Shown in pieces: positions 11,544-23,300 of a stretch of DNA of 64,000 nucleotides. The stretch comes from Xanthostigma xanthostigma (taxonomy: Eukaryota > Arthropoda > Insecta > Raphidioptera > Raphidiidae), in NCBI GenBank assembly GCA_963575645.1, contig OY754475.1:1-64000 (forward strand), in the 5' to 3' direction. The notes below the pieces were generated by a model, which had not been told where the DNA came from, did no database searches, and worked only from the letters and a program-made list of their open reading frames with translations. The stretch's first letter is position 1, and the number at the start of each line of letters is the position of its first letter. The position numbers were made by a program, and so were the translations under genes.

Positions 11544-14500
11544 TCATTTGAACGGTTGAAAATACACGGCGTTCGACGCCTGCTGAAATCCGACGGGCGC
11601 CTGGCCGAATGCGGAAGGCGGTCTCTGGACGATCTGAGCAGGCGCCGCCGCGTTCTGCGGGAAGCCGCCGACGGGTTGAACGGCCGTCCGCGGCGAAAGT
11701 ACGGAGTGCGCCGTGGCCGGCGGCTGTGCGACGGCGTGCTGATTTATCCGCGGCCGATTGACGGGCGACGTCGGATTGCTGGCCAATTGATTCAAATTCG
11801 GCGCTGCGCCCGTTTTCGTTTTGTTTCCCGACAACAGGTTGTTCAAGTCTATGCTCAGACCGCCCGAATTCTTCCACGTCGAACCGATCGAAACGTCCGA
11901 TGTCGTGCCGCCGGTCCGAGACTGGTTCGCCGACGGTGGAGGACCTGCGTCGGAAGACGACGACGGCTGCAAAGGCTGTAAACCGATCGGCTGTATCGCG
12001 GGACCTGCAACGAAAACAAAGCGAGCGTGACGTTACGTTTGACCGGGTACTGATTGAGGGGTGGCTTCGCTTCAGTTCTGACCGGGGTTAATCTAGGATA
12101 AAAAAAAAACAAATGAGAGGCGTCCTTTTAAAACTGCTGTATTTTTCAAATTGCTACTCTGTTAAATGAACGATCCGACTGCAATTATTATACAATAAAA
12201 TATAGTTTAAAAAAAACTAAAAAACACGCTTTATATCGCACTAAAAAGTAAAAAATAATTGTTTTAAAATAAGCTTAAAAAGCGTGGGGCGCTTTGTTCC
12301 ACATTTTCGTACATCGAGCGCCCAACGCTTTTTAAGCTTATTTTAAAACAATTATTTTTTACTTTTTAGTGCGATATAAAGCGTGTTTTTTAGTTTTTTT
12401 TAAACTATATTTTATTTTTCACTTTTTAGTTTGAGGATCTATAAAAGAATTTATTAATCCTGGGGGTCCTAATAAGGATAATGGGAAACTGTTATCAAAT
12501 TATTGCATTGTCATCGGTCCTTGATACGTATGCAAAGTTTCAAATTAATCAGACTTCGGGAAATTGGTGAAAATTATGCTCAAAGATTCCGTTACGGAGT
12601 TAGTTACATACATACATATTTACAACCCAAACTAATATAAAGCGTTTAAAAACACAACACTTAAAAATCAATTAAATTTTACGTTGGATATTATCTGCAT
12701 CGAGCGACGATTGTAGTGCTCTACACTCTACAGATCGGTTCCGTCAGCGACGGTCAACTGTTTTCGCAAGTCGTTCGTCAGCCGCAGCACCTGCGCGCCG
12801 AGAGTTCTGCATTCCGAATTCGTTTCGGCCGACCGCAGATTCGGGTCTAGACGGTCCGCCAACCAGAGATCGATTTCCGACAGCTCGTCCCAAAACTCGA
12901 ACGCCAATATATCGTTCGGTACGCTCAGAATAACTGCCGCGATCAGACCGAGTGTTGCCAGCCTGACTTTCGGTTCCGTGTGGAATTTGATCGTCCACGT
13001 CAGTTGCAGCGCCGCTTTGCCGATTTTCGCTATTGTCGGACTGTTTCTCGCCGCGCACACTATCGCGGACAGGGTGCGTACGAAGTGCACGAGAAGAACG
13101 CAATCCAACCGATGCGGCGGCATTTCCGACTGTTTTCCGCACTGTCCGGGGCCGTGGCCGTACATCAGCGCGTTGAAAAACGTCTCGGCCACGGTCGCGA
13201 ACTCGTCGACTTTCTCGGTCGGGGCTTTCGGTCTGGAGAAAAATCTTCTCGTCTTCGATTCGATTCTGCTTCTGACGATGTCCTCGGCGATTTCCGTGTC
13301 GGACTTCGTCGTTCGTCGCGCGGCGTTCGACGGTCGTCTCTCGTCGTTCTTCGTCCGCCGGCCGTCGCCGTTCGAGAGAGTCCGTGCCGTTTCGGCAATC
13401 GCGTCGAGACAAAGCATTTTCCGAGCGATCGTGTGCTTTCCGATTTCGGCGTGGTACTGTTCCGACAGAAAGTAAACGCTTTCTCTCGGATAAATACAAC
13501 AGATTGCGACGCACGACGAGAAGACCGCACTTTCGAAATTGTCGACGGGAAATTTCGGCTCGAGGTGTACGAGCAAGTTCAGTAATTCGATTCCCAGAGA
13601 CACGTCGTCGTCCGGCAACTGACTCCGTATCAGTTTTTCGCAACTCTCGACGCTCGATCTGAACAGTTCGGGCTCTTCTGTTTGCGTCAATCCGTCGAGC
13701 ATGTCGCGCAAATAAACCGGCGGCGCCGTCTTCGTCACCGAGGTGTCGTTCGACAGATCGTACGCTTCCAAATCGTCGTCCGAGTCCAATTCCAGACCGG
13801 CGTTTTTATCGACGACGACCGTTCTCCTGTTGTCTTTTGGGATTTCTCCATAAACTAGCGAATTGCCGAACGTGCGGTCGTCGGGTTTACGTTCGATGAT
13901 TTTTCTTTTCGATTCCGTTCGATTTTCGACGACGTACGCTTCCTCCTTTTCGTCGTTCAGATCCGGACAGATTCGACGCAGTATATTTTCGACCGAACGA
14001 GACGGCCTTTCCCTTTCGGTTTTTTCAAAGGAACGGACGCAATTTTTTCTTCCCTCCTCGGCGCGTTCGGATTCGTTCTCCTCCGCGAGGCTTTGCAGAT
14101 TTTCGAGTAAATGTCTCGTCTGCGGCGGCACGGCGTCGTAGTCGAATTTGATGACGGGCCGTCCGTCCTCGTTTTTGAACAGGAGGCCGACGATCAGCTC
14201 GGTCGTTTTCATTCCGATCGCCCTGACGTGAATCGCCGACGACTCCAAATGCGCAGGCACGCCGGACAACAGCGCACCGTGAACGGCCGCTCTGTTCCTC
14301 TCCGAAGACAGACCGCCGTTCGCGGTCCGTTCCGAACGACGGACGCCGAACAGCAAGAGTTTGGTGATGAAAAGATGATGCTCGACACTCGTATGATCGA
14401 GTGACGATCTGTCGCCCCACACCGCCAGCAATTTCATTATTAATTCGAAGAGGAGCTTTCTGTCGCTCTTTTCGGACACCCTCGCCAGATAATGAATCAG

Positions 14501-17500
14501 ATTTTTGACGAGCGCGTCGCCTTCGCGATAGCCGAGCAGCGGCAGTTTGGTGCACAGCCAATATTCCCAATCTTTCGACGTCACCGCGCAAAGATCCAAC
14601 ACTTTGAAAACGGAATCCCCGTCGGCCGGCAAATTTTGCAGAACCGCGACCGAAAATATTCCGACCGCCGTCCGATCCATCAGGGCGATCAGTTCGTGTA
14701 TGATTTTTCTCGCGTTCTTATCGTCGTCCGAAGCGCAGTAAATATAAAATATTTCGACGAGCGTCGCGAGTGTCTGGGATTTATTTTGCGACCGACAGAC
14801 CGAAACAAACTTGTTGAGAAAGTGCGCCAGATATCGCACGTTTATCTTCGCGCTATCGAACTCTTCCAGGTCGATCAGAAAATCGACGACTCTGACGAAG
14901 TTGACGAGAAGCAATTTGGAAAAATTATCGATCGAAAATATCTTCGGTGCGCTTCTCTCGCACCGGTTCGCCACCCTGTTCGGCAGAGACACCAACAGTT
15001 GTACGAATTCGTTCCATTTGTCTTCACTTTTCGTAAGATCGTCGTCTTTCGTACAGATCGAAGCCAGCGTCGCGAAAATTGCGTCGCTTTTAACGAATCG
15101 TTCCAACAACAAAATAACGGCCGGCAACTGTTCGTCTCCGGCCGATTTGACGTTTCTCAATAGGGACGACAGTCCTTCGGACGCGAAATGACAGTCGCTC
15201 TCTACGACAAAAAGTCGCGACGCCGACTCGTCGATGATTATTGCGTCGTCCGAACAGTGACGCGGCCAATTGCGATCGAACGTCGACGCGACGACGTCCA
15301 AAACTCTGGCGTAACGCCGCCGGGCGAACGTCTGCAAACGTTCGGGCGTTTCGTCGAGTCCGATCAACTTCTGTACGGTCAACGGTCCGGGAAACGCGCC
15401 GACCAATCGCCGGACGTAAAGCTTTATTTCGTTTAGATCGGCACTCGATTTGATTTTTCCAATTCTGTTTATCGAGTTCACCAGTTTCGTGGCCGCCGCG
15501 TTTACGTCTTCGTTTCGCTGTGATCTTCGTTCCATCGAGATCGCACTATCGTCCGATTTCTTCACTGAAAGGGGAAATCTGACATGACTTTCCCGTCTCA
15601 CCGTTCAAAAATCACTCTCTAACCTGTGCGTTTCTAGTACAGTTTTCAATCGGTGGCAAGTTTTAAAATACCGACGGCATACCGTCGCTTCTAAAAGTTA
15701 TGCACTTTTCGTAAAAGAAAAAATAAGCAACGATTATTTCCGGATATATTATTTCGTCTATCTTCCGTTTCTAAAACGAAGTGCCCGTCGGTTTGTTTGA
15801 ACGGGCGTTCTGTCGGTCGTCCGAACGCGAACTCATTCGGCGTTGAATTTAAAAGGAATTTATTCGTATTCTTCGCAACGTATGTGTCTTTGTTCGTTCT
15901 GAGTTTCTAGAGCAAATTACGAACTCCAGACGACACGGCGGTTTTAAACAAAGAATTCGTTTGAGAAAAACTTGAAAATGCACGAGAAACAAATACACTT
16001 TTCTTATCGATAAACAACCGAATTGACCTTACCTGAACCGATGCTGCTGAGAAGATCGTCGTTAGAAGCGGGTGTCGCGTTGGCCGCCGGTTGAATGGAC
16101 AGAGAATCCAGGCCCGATAGTAAATCGGCGTTTGACAGCGAACTGTTATTTTGAGCGGCATAACTCGAAGCGCCGCCGATTACGTTGGCGTTCGGCGCCT
16201 GACTGTCGGCGCTGCGGAACAGATCGACGTCCGGACTCCTCGCGTCGGCACTGTCGATCATATTTTGCTGTCGGCTGTTGAAATTGTCAAAGGCCGAACT
16301 GAAATCAGCAAATTCTCCAAACTCCGACGTGTCTTGTTGGATCTGATGCGGTTTTGTTTCCGCAGCGCGCGGATCGAAATCGTCGTTCTCGTCGTACGCG
16401 TTGGACAAGAAGTCCACTCTGTCGTTGTTGTTATTGCTGTTGTTGTTGTTGTTGTTGTTTGGCGACGAATTCGGCAACGGACTTTGGACGGCGTCTCTGC
16501 CGAAATTAGCGGCGGCGCCCAAATCGATCGTTTTGGTCGTGTTTCTGCGTTGCGACGTCGCTTTGGCCGGCGACCGAGCCGCGCTCGGATTCAGATTGAG
16601 ACTGACTTTCTTTTCGGAACACGCCGCCGTTTCCGTCGTATCGCGATACTTCACGGAATTGCTTTGATGATTCGATTCCGTATCGCTGTCTTCCCTTTCG
16701 CCTAAAAAGAAAATAGAAAAAATTACTCGTACGCGTCGGACAAAATTTTACGTTCGGAGAAAATCGGTTACGTGAATTTACCGTCGTATTCGTCTTCGTA
16801 CGATCTGCAACTCTGATTGTTGAATTGCGTTTGGTTGTTCGGCCAGTCCTTGTTGTGCGACGAGTTCATCGACTTGTCGTCCCAGCCGGTGTTTTTGTTT
16901 CCGAATCGCATTCCCATCGCGTCCGAACTCATGCCTGAAAACAAAATTTAAATAAATCTCGCACTCGACGGTGTCAAACTGCGTTCGAAAACAACACTCA
17001 CCTATGTATTTATCTTTGTTCTTTTTGGCCTTTTTTCTTTCCTCTCGCAGCTTCTCGTCGTCTTGAATGAAATCGATCAGCTCTCTGACTTTGTGTCGAA
17101 TATTGATGCCCTGATCCTTGCCGAGATCGTCCACGAACGTGTAATTTTCTAGCGAGCGCAAGTCGTAAATGTGTTCCCTGGCCGACGTCACGACTCTTTC
17201 CGATCCGTTGCGAACCAAATAGTTCAGCAGCAACAAACTCTGCAAACGGACATGAATTTATATACTCGGCCGGAAATGGGCGCGCCTCGGCGGGCGCCCG
17301 ACCGAAATTTACCTTGTAAGTTCTTCTCCAGTGTTGTTTGTTGTCCTGCAGCATTCGTTTCCACAGCATCGACATGACCTCGGGAAACTGTTCGTAGGTG
17401 AACGTCGCGTGGGCCAACTCCTGCATCTGTTGACCGGTCGGGCCCCACGCCTCGTCGTTGGTGGCCTCCCGGACTTTGGCCTCGATATCTGTGTAGTTCA

Positions 17501-19218
17501 TGACGACGTTTGTCCTGAAAAACGCAAGGAAACGCCGCGGTTTAATTGTATCCGGGAAAAGGGCTTTAAAAATCAGTTGAAAACAAGGACGAAATAATAA
17601 AAAATAAAACGGTAGGTATTGCAATTGAAGCTTTATTGCGTTACTTGTTGAATATTTTATTAATTTATATGTTGATTGTTCAATCGGAATCAAATCGAAA
17701 CGCAACAGGTTCCTTTCAATACGTAAATGTAAGTACGCCAAAATTATTCGGTTGACACCTCTCGACTCTCCGATACTCTACGAACGAGCACAACTATGTC
17801 TAGACTGTTGTTTGCAATAAAATAAAATACCGAGTCGACGACCGTTCGGAATTTTGTTCCGAATTTATTCGAGCAGCCGTCTCTGTTCGGTGTACAAAAG
17901 CAAACGCCAGTCCAATTAAGATTGACTAATTTTCTTTTAATAATTAAAACATTTCCAACGCGTTTTTATATCTGTAGTAATCTGAATTTATAATGTACAC
18001 AAATACTGTATTTTTTATTCGCTCCTAAATCCCGTTTGAGAGTTAAATAAATAATACTCGTGTAAATTTTCTGGCTGATTATTTCTACGTACGTTTCATG
18101 GTTATTTACGTAAATCTGATTTTGTCATTTTACAACAAAAATAACTCTACACTAATACGCTCATAATTACACGCAAATACGGCTATCGTTATTTGATAGC
18201 AATCTTTAGTGCACGTCAGATAAAGCTTGTTTTGTTTAAATTTTCGCACACAACTCAAGATAGTATTTTATATATTATTTACTCGGCATATCGTCAGAGA
18301 TTTTAAATATTACACGACACAAATATAAAATTGTCGCGATGCTGCAAACGCCTGCGTTAATTATTTAAATAATTATCAATCATCTAAATACATTTTTCTT
18401 TGTCCCGTAAATTTTTACAGCCCCGTAAACAAAGTATTAATGCTCAAACAGAAAACGAATTCAGGTGCTTTTATTAGTATTATTCCCATGATTAAACAAA
18501 GGGTGCTTTGCCAGTTCTGTACTTGGAAAAATAACAGCCAATTCCCTTTCAAAATGCAACTGAAATAAAGAAATTACGACGGCATGCACGCAAATTACAG
18601 CACCATATTGCATGAACTTTAAATAATTAGCTTGACAATACGACACACAGGTAAATTAGTTTATGACCTTGAAAATGTACAGTAACTACTCCCATGATAG
18701 TGTTTCATTATAATGAATTATTATGCACAATGTAGATATGATTTTTGCACCGAAACCAACACACTTTTATATTTTCAATAACGACCAACGTACGAGTCCG
18801 TTGAAATATTGCAAATCATAATTATTATAACGAAACACTTAGCTCATTTCTCACCGTCTTGTCTAACTACAAGTTAATTATGTTTATCAACCGTGTCCTC
18901 TCTAAAGAGTGTATTTCTTTCGGGACTTTGTGTTAAGCTAGTTCTTATTTATGACAGTGATAAATTAACAAAAGTTGTCAAAGTTCACATTCTAAATGTA
19001 ATAGATCAGGCTACGTGGGATATAAATATTGAAAAAATTTCTTCGACTGATTACTCAGAAATGTTTACTGATTGACTTTAAAACGAATGCGTAGACAGAT
19101 TAATCCATTCGATTATAAAATGTGAAGTCAAAGAACGAGTATTAAAAAAAAAAAACGAAAATACATACACCTTGTCGGCCAATTCTCGTACTTTCCACAT
19201 ACTAAATAAGTTTTCCAT
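11544..19218 (-). CDS. lqfR: EpsinR (clathrin interactor 1 / liquid facets-related), Golgi-endosome adaptor
   Basis: Six coding exons: 19169-19218, 17313-17514, 17002-17239, 16782-16934, 16033-16701 and 11544-12004. Phases match at every junction and give about 590 aa. The start is MENLFSMWKVRELADK, and the ENTH domain fills the first ~160 residues, with WGPTGQQM, YEQFPEVMSMLWKRML and NGSERVVTSAREHIYDLRS close to vertebrate CLINT1. ENTH domains bind phosphoinositides; EpsinR links clathrin and AP-1 to TGN/endosome vesicles. The disordered tail has an Asn run and a FGEFADFSSAF segment of the kind that binds adaptor ear domains. Intron 1 (1.65 kb) shows no other gene. The last exon starts in phase 1, as does the Tel2 exon lying 5' of it, so the two are alternative ends of one gene. 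Exon 1 is short, but its motif makes it secure. Confidence 0.92.
12194..12650. mobile_element. Foldback element copy 1 plus retroelement-like tail
   Basis: Inverted arms of 100 bp (12194-12293 and 12317-12416) flank a 23-base loop. The right arm runs on into a tail that includes GATACGTATGCAAAGTTTC, a short CATA-repeat tract and CTAATATAAAGCGTTTA, resembling the 3' tail of RTE-type LINEs or SINEs. Two related copies lie in DCAF1 introns. The outer part of the left arm is missing compared with copy 2. No coding capacity is seen. Confidence 0.85.
12450..12455 (-). terminator. Candidate polyadenylation signal for the Tel2 exon, inside the foldback element
   Basis: AATAAA on the minus strand, about 275 bases after the Tel2 stop; a second lies at 12411-12416. 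I found no canonical signal between the stop and the element. Assignment to Tel2 is inference. Confidence 0.35.
12728..15564 (-). CDS. Tel2/TELO2 alternative terminal exon of the EpsinR gene
   Basis: One open exon of about 945 codons ending in TAG. The acceptor (TTTCCCCTTTCAG before 15564) leaves phase 1, matching the EpsinR donor at 16033, so splicing gives an ENTH-Tel2 fusion of about 1382 aa. Tel2 features are the HEAT-like N-terminal half, the segment LLSGVPAHLESSAIHVRAIGM, and the conserved C-terminal block beginning PPVYLRDMLDGL. Tel2 works with Tti1 and Tti2 in the HSP90-linked assembly of PIKK kinases (TOR, ATM, ATR). In Drosophila Tel2 is known to be made as a fusion from lqfR, and this is the same arrangement. 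The first in-frame ATG inside the exon is at 15535, so a stand-alone Tel2 is possible, but no in-frame ATG lies between the acceptor and the nearest upstream stop. No AATAAA lies between the stop codon and the adjacent foldback element. Confidence 0.88.
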
Positions 19219-20351
19219 TTTTATAACAAGTCGCTGTCTTACTTAACACATACATAGAATTACAAACACGGCATCTGAAATATTTTAACTATAACTTTGA
19301 AAAATTGTTCAATTTGATCCAGATTTGCACTTTAACTAATATCATGCTATTGCAAAATGTGCAAAATACAGTCACCCACTTGCTGCTTATGGTGATTTGG
19401 CTTCAGACGTCAGATTGACGTCTTGAAATTAACTCTACTGGAATAATAACTACCAAGTACTGTCAATCGAGAGGATAGAATAAAGCAAACTGTCATTCGA
19501 ATAAAATCTAGACAAGTGCCTACTAGTGACATCTTACAACGCTTTCGTGAACTAATTATAAAATAATTGAACTAATCAGCGTTCCATCTAAGAACCTTGA
19601 CTGTTAGAGATGTGAGTGGTCCGAATCTTGCGAACGATTTACGATATTATTCGTAACTATTTAAATAGAAAATCACTAGAATATGAAAAGGTTGGAGATT
19701 TTTATAAACAAGTTATTACATTACATTTATATACAATCTTAAATACATTTGCTTATTAAAAATATTTCTTTATAATATATTATAATATGTTTATTTACAG
19801 TATTTCATGAAACGTTTTTGGTATCTCAAACTGTTTTTTTTTTGTTGATACATACGCAAAAAAGGCGAAAGTTCAAAATTTCCACAACAAATTTATGAGC
19901 GAGCTTTACGGGCTATTTTTAATGTTTCACAAATAGAGTTAACTGGCAAATAGAGAACCCAAACTTCAATTAAAGAGCGCAATATTATATATTATGTTGC
20001 TGAACTGAGCAGTTTTCGAGTGTTAACGGTACTCTTTCTTCATTGTACGACAATTAACAAAGTCCAAAACACACGTCTTACAATCGTCGGCACGCTCATC
20101 TGTTTTACCAAAAGTCACAATTCATAATTATAAAAAAAGGTAAACTTCATTCAAATTAGTAATACATATATACGTACACAGCTCGAATGATCTCACTTAT
20201 ACGCTCCGATACGAACGGCAGAACGAATCAAATAGACAAACCTGTACAAATAACAGTAATGTTGCAGCGGTTTGTTCATTTGTTGTTATTTTAAACGGGT
20301 CGCTATCACTGCTGCCCGTTTAAAATTCGTTCCGACTGCGCGATCTATCGG
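19219..20351. other. Intergenic between EpsinR and DCAF1
   Basis: AT-rich 1.1 kb upstream of EpsinR exon 1 and downstream of the DCAF1 stop. It should hold the EpsinR promoter and the DCAF1 3' UTR. I see no TATA box at a convincing distance and no gene. The nearest minus-strand AATAAA that I noticed is near 19789. Confidence 0.5.
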
Positions 20352-23300
20352 TTAATAAAAATCAAATTCGACATCGGACGTCGAAAATGGATCGCCGTCT
20401 TCGTCATCGTCTCCGCCGTCGTCATCGTTGCTGTCGCTGCTGTAGAACGAGAGCCATTCGTCCTCGTCGTTGTGTTCGCCGTCGTTCGAAGCGTTATCCT
20501 CGTCGACGACGTCTCGGACATCGTTGTCGCTCGGCGCGACGTCTCCTTCGTTATCTACACATAGACGACTCTTATTAATTTCGTTCTCGCGACTTACCAC
20601 GATAAGAGTATTTCATCACGCGGGCTCGTAGATTAATCTGCTTTTTGGCTCGGACCGCGCGAGGAGACGGATCTATTTGGGAATCGGTGAGAATCGGTGC
20701 AAAAAGGATTTACTGAAAACGGAAAACGAATAGGCGAACGTTCGGACGAAGAGGAGGGTTTAAAGCACGCCGACAATAGACGCGGCTCGGACGCGGAATA
20801 ATTGGTGAGACGCTGCCATCGGTTTGTCGGCAGGATCTTGTTATTATAAACGGTAAACGATTTCCTATTCGAAATCGTTTTGAATAAAAACAAATAAAGA
20901 ACAACTACCGTTATCACCTGGTGGTTCGCCGTTGGCGGCCGCGGCATTGTCGCCGTTCGCGTTATCGCGCCTTCTCCTCCGGCGCCTGCTACGTTGCGAT
21001 TGGGCCGCAGCGTTTACCGCATCGAGGAAAATGTTTAGACTGTCTGCATTGAGAAAAACATACTTGTAGCACGACTCGTTCGGCGAGGTTTTAAAGAGGT
21101 AATTTCGTCGAATCTATTTTTCATAATTATCCGAAAGCAAACAAACAGAAACTACGGCTTACTTGTATTGTCCGAGTTCGAGTCGGAGCCACTATCGTCG
21201 TCGTCGTCGTCCATATCGTCTTCTTCTTCTTCCTCGTCCTGTTCGTCTTCGTCGTTCCGGCGCCGGCCCACGTCGTACAGTCGCACCACGCTCTCCTGCA
21301 CCGAATCGAACATGCCCTGGTTTTCGACTAGAGCTATTTGCGTGCCGTGCCAATTCGGACACAGATCGTAGATGTTCTTCTTGACGTCTATTGTGGCTGT
21401 GGAAAAAAAAACACAGTGAGTTCTCTGTCCGCAGTCTAAAGGGCGGCGGCCCTCGGGTCTCGAGGTCGGCGAAGTGCTAGGTGAAGCACCGGCAGAGATT
21501 CTGTCGATTCAGGAAGAGTTGAAACAAATATTGCAAACGCGGAAGGCGATAGATATGACTCATTTCATCGCATTGTGTTTTTAACTCGCGTCTCCCCGGT
21601 CGGTTAAGCCGTTGCTTATTGCAAGAATCCTTCATTATTTCAATTATTGTTTTCCGCGCTAAAATGCAAGGTCAACAAAATATTTTTTGTAAACGATCCA
21701 AAAGAGAGACGCCCGAACAGCCGCCGCCGAAGCACAACGTTCAAAACACAACGCACGTACCGATGTCGTTGTACTGGAGAGCGTCCACCGTCTTGAAGCT
21801 CGACTCGAACGTCGTGTCGTCGATGTTTTCCTGTTCCAAGGCGACTCCGTATATAATGTCGCCTGCCGGATTGAATACGACGTGCGACTGGTTCAGCGAT
21901 GAAACGGTGTGCAGTAATTTGAACGTTCGCAAATCCCAAACTTCCATGCTCGATATAACCTATAAAAAAATTAAAATACAGTCGCCGGAGGCACGAAAAA
22001 CTACCGCGGTCGCCGAATTAAAAAACAAACCTCCAAGCCGTTCGGATGGAAAACTCCGCTTTGCATCTGATTGAATTTGTCGAATTTATGTATCTGCGTC
22101 TTATTGGACGCGTCCCAAAGAACACCGTCCGACAAAACTAGTTCGTCCGTCGGGCTGAAAGTGGCTTTGTTCTTCGTGTACTGATTGCTGCTCGTCGGCG
22201 TCAGAGTCGCTATTTTCTGGCCGGTCGCTACGTCGTAAATCTGCACGAATCAACGGTTCATAAACATTTCGCACTTTGAAGAATCATAGAAAATTATCCT
22301 CCGAACTGTATTTTTACTTACGCTGGCTATTTCGCCTTTGGTCGCGATAACTTTGTCCTGTGTCAATTTGCTGAACTCGCAATAGTCGTCCTCGTACAAC
22401 GGAAATCTGAAAAAATCACATTTTAATATCGAAAAACAGCGTCGGTTTTGATATCGATTCGTTCGTCTGCGAAGCCGTGCGTGTTCCTATTGTGGAGTCG
22501 CGGCATTTCGGAAATTCAAGATCGTCGCGAGTCGGTCCGGCACTAAGCCGGCGCGTCGTAGCAAAAAAAGACACCGTAAAATAAGGGACACTCACTTCAT
22601 GTCGTAGTCCTTTTCGACGTCCCAGAGCGCGGACAGCGGTCTCCTCCACGTACTGGACGTCAAGAGCAGCTTGCCTCGTCTGTCGATTTGCATGTTGCAA
22701 ATGTAACTGTCGTGGAAGTTGTACGTCGCGTCTTCGTTGCCCGTGTGTATGTTGAACAGTTTCACTTCTCCGCTGTACGTCCCGACCAACAGCTTCTGAT
22801 CTCCGGGCTGCGCGAAACAAAATAAATATGCTTATCGCAAAACGCGCACGTCGATCGTGATTTGAAAAAAAAGAAAAAAAATCAAATCGCTTACCATAAA
22901 ACACGCGGTCGTGAAGAACGTTCCGTCACTGTCGTCGGCGCCCAAGCGAAACGTTTGCACCGGCAAAAACCTAGAATGGACGAGTCTACGATCGAGAGGG
23001 TGGGACCGGAATCCCAACTGACGTCGGCTGTGCCTCATCGTGAAACTGTGCATGGCCGTGTATCGAGGTTTCGGATCGGGACATTTGTGCGGCCTGCAAA
23101 AGAGAGTGAACTTTAACGATTCCGCTCTTCGGGCGGTGCCGGGCTACGAGCGGTAAACTAAAGAAAGGAAAAACATGAACTCACTTGTATAAATCGAACT
23201 GCGGACACGTGGCCATCGGGTTTTTACACAGCGCGTGTTGATTCTTCAAATATTCTTTTATAATTAAATCTAATGTAATTCTAGGAACTTCTTCTACGTT

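Noticed and set aside
13863-15453. Several long plus-strand frames opposite the Tel2 exon
   Set aside because: They are shadows of CpG-rich coding sequence; they lack homology and splice signals.
15565-15601. A Tel2 start upstream of the acceptor at 15564
   Set aside because: The upstream in-frame codon is GTG, not ATG, and lies in the intron; the acceptor and the phase match to EpsinR explain the exon better.
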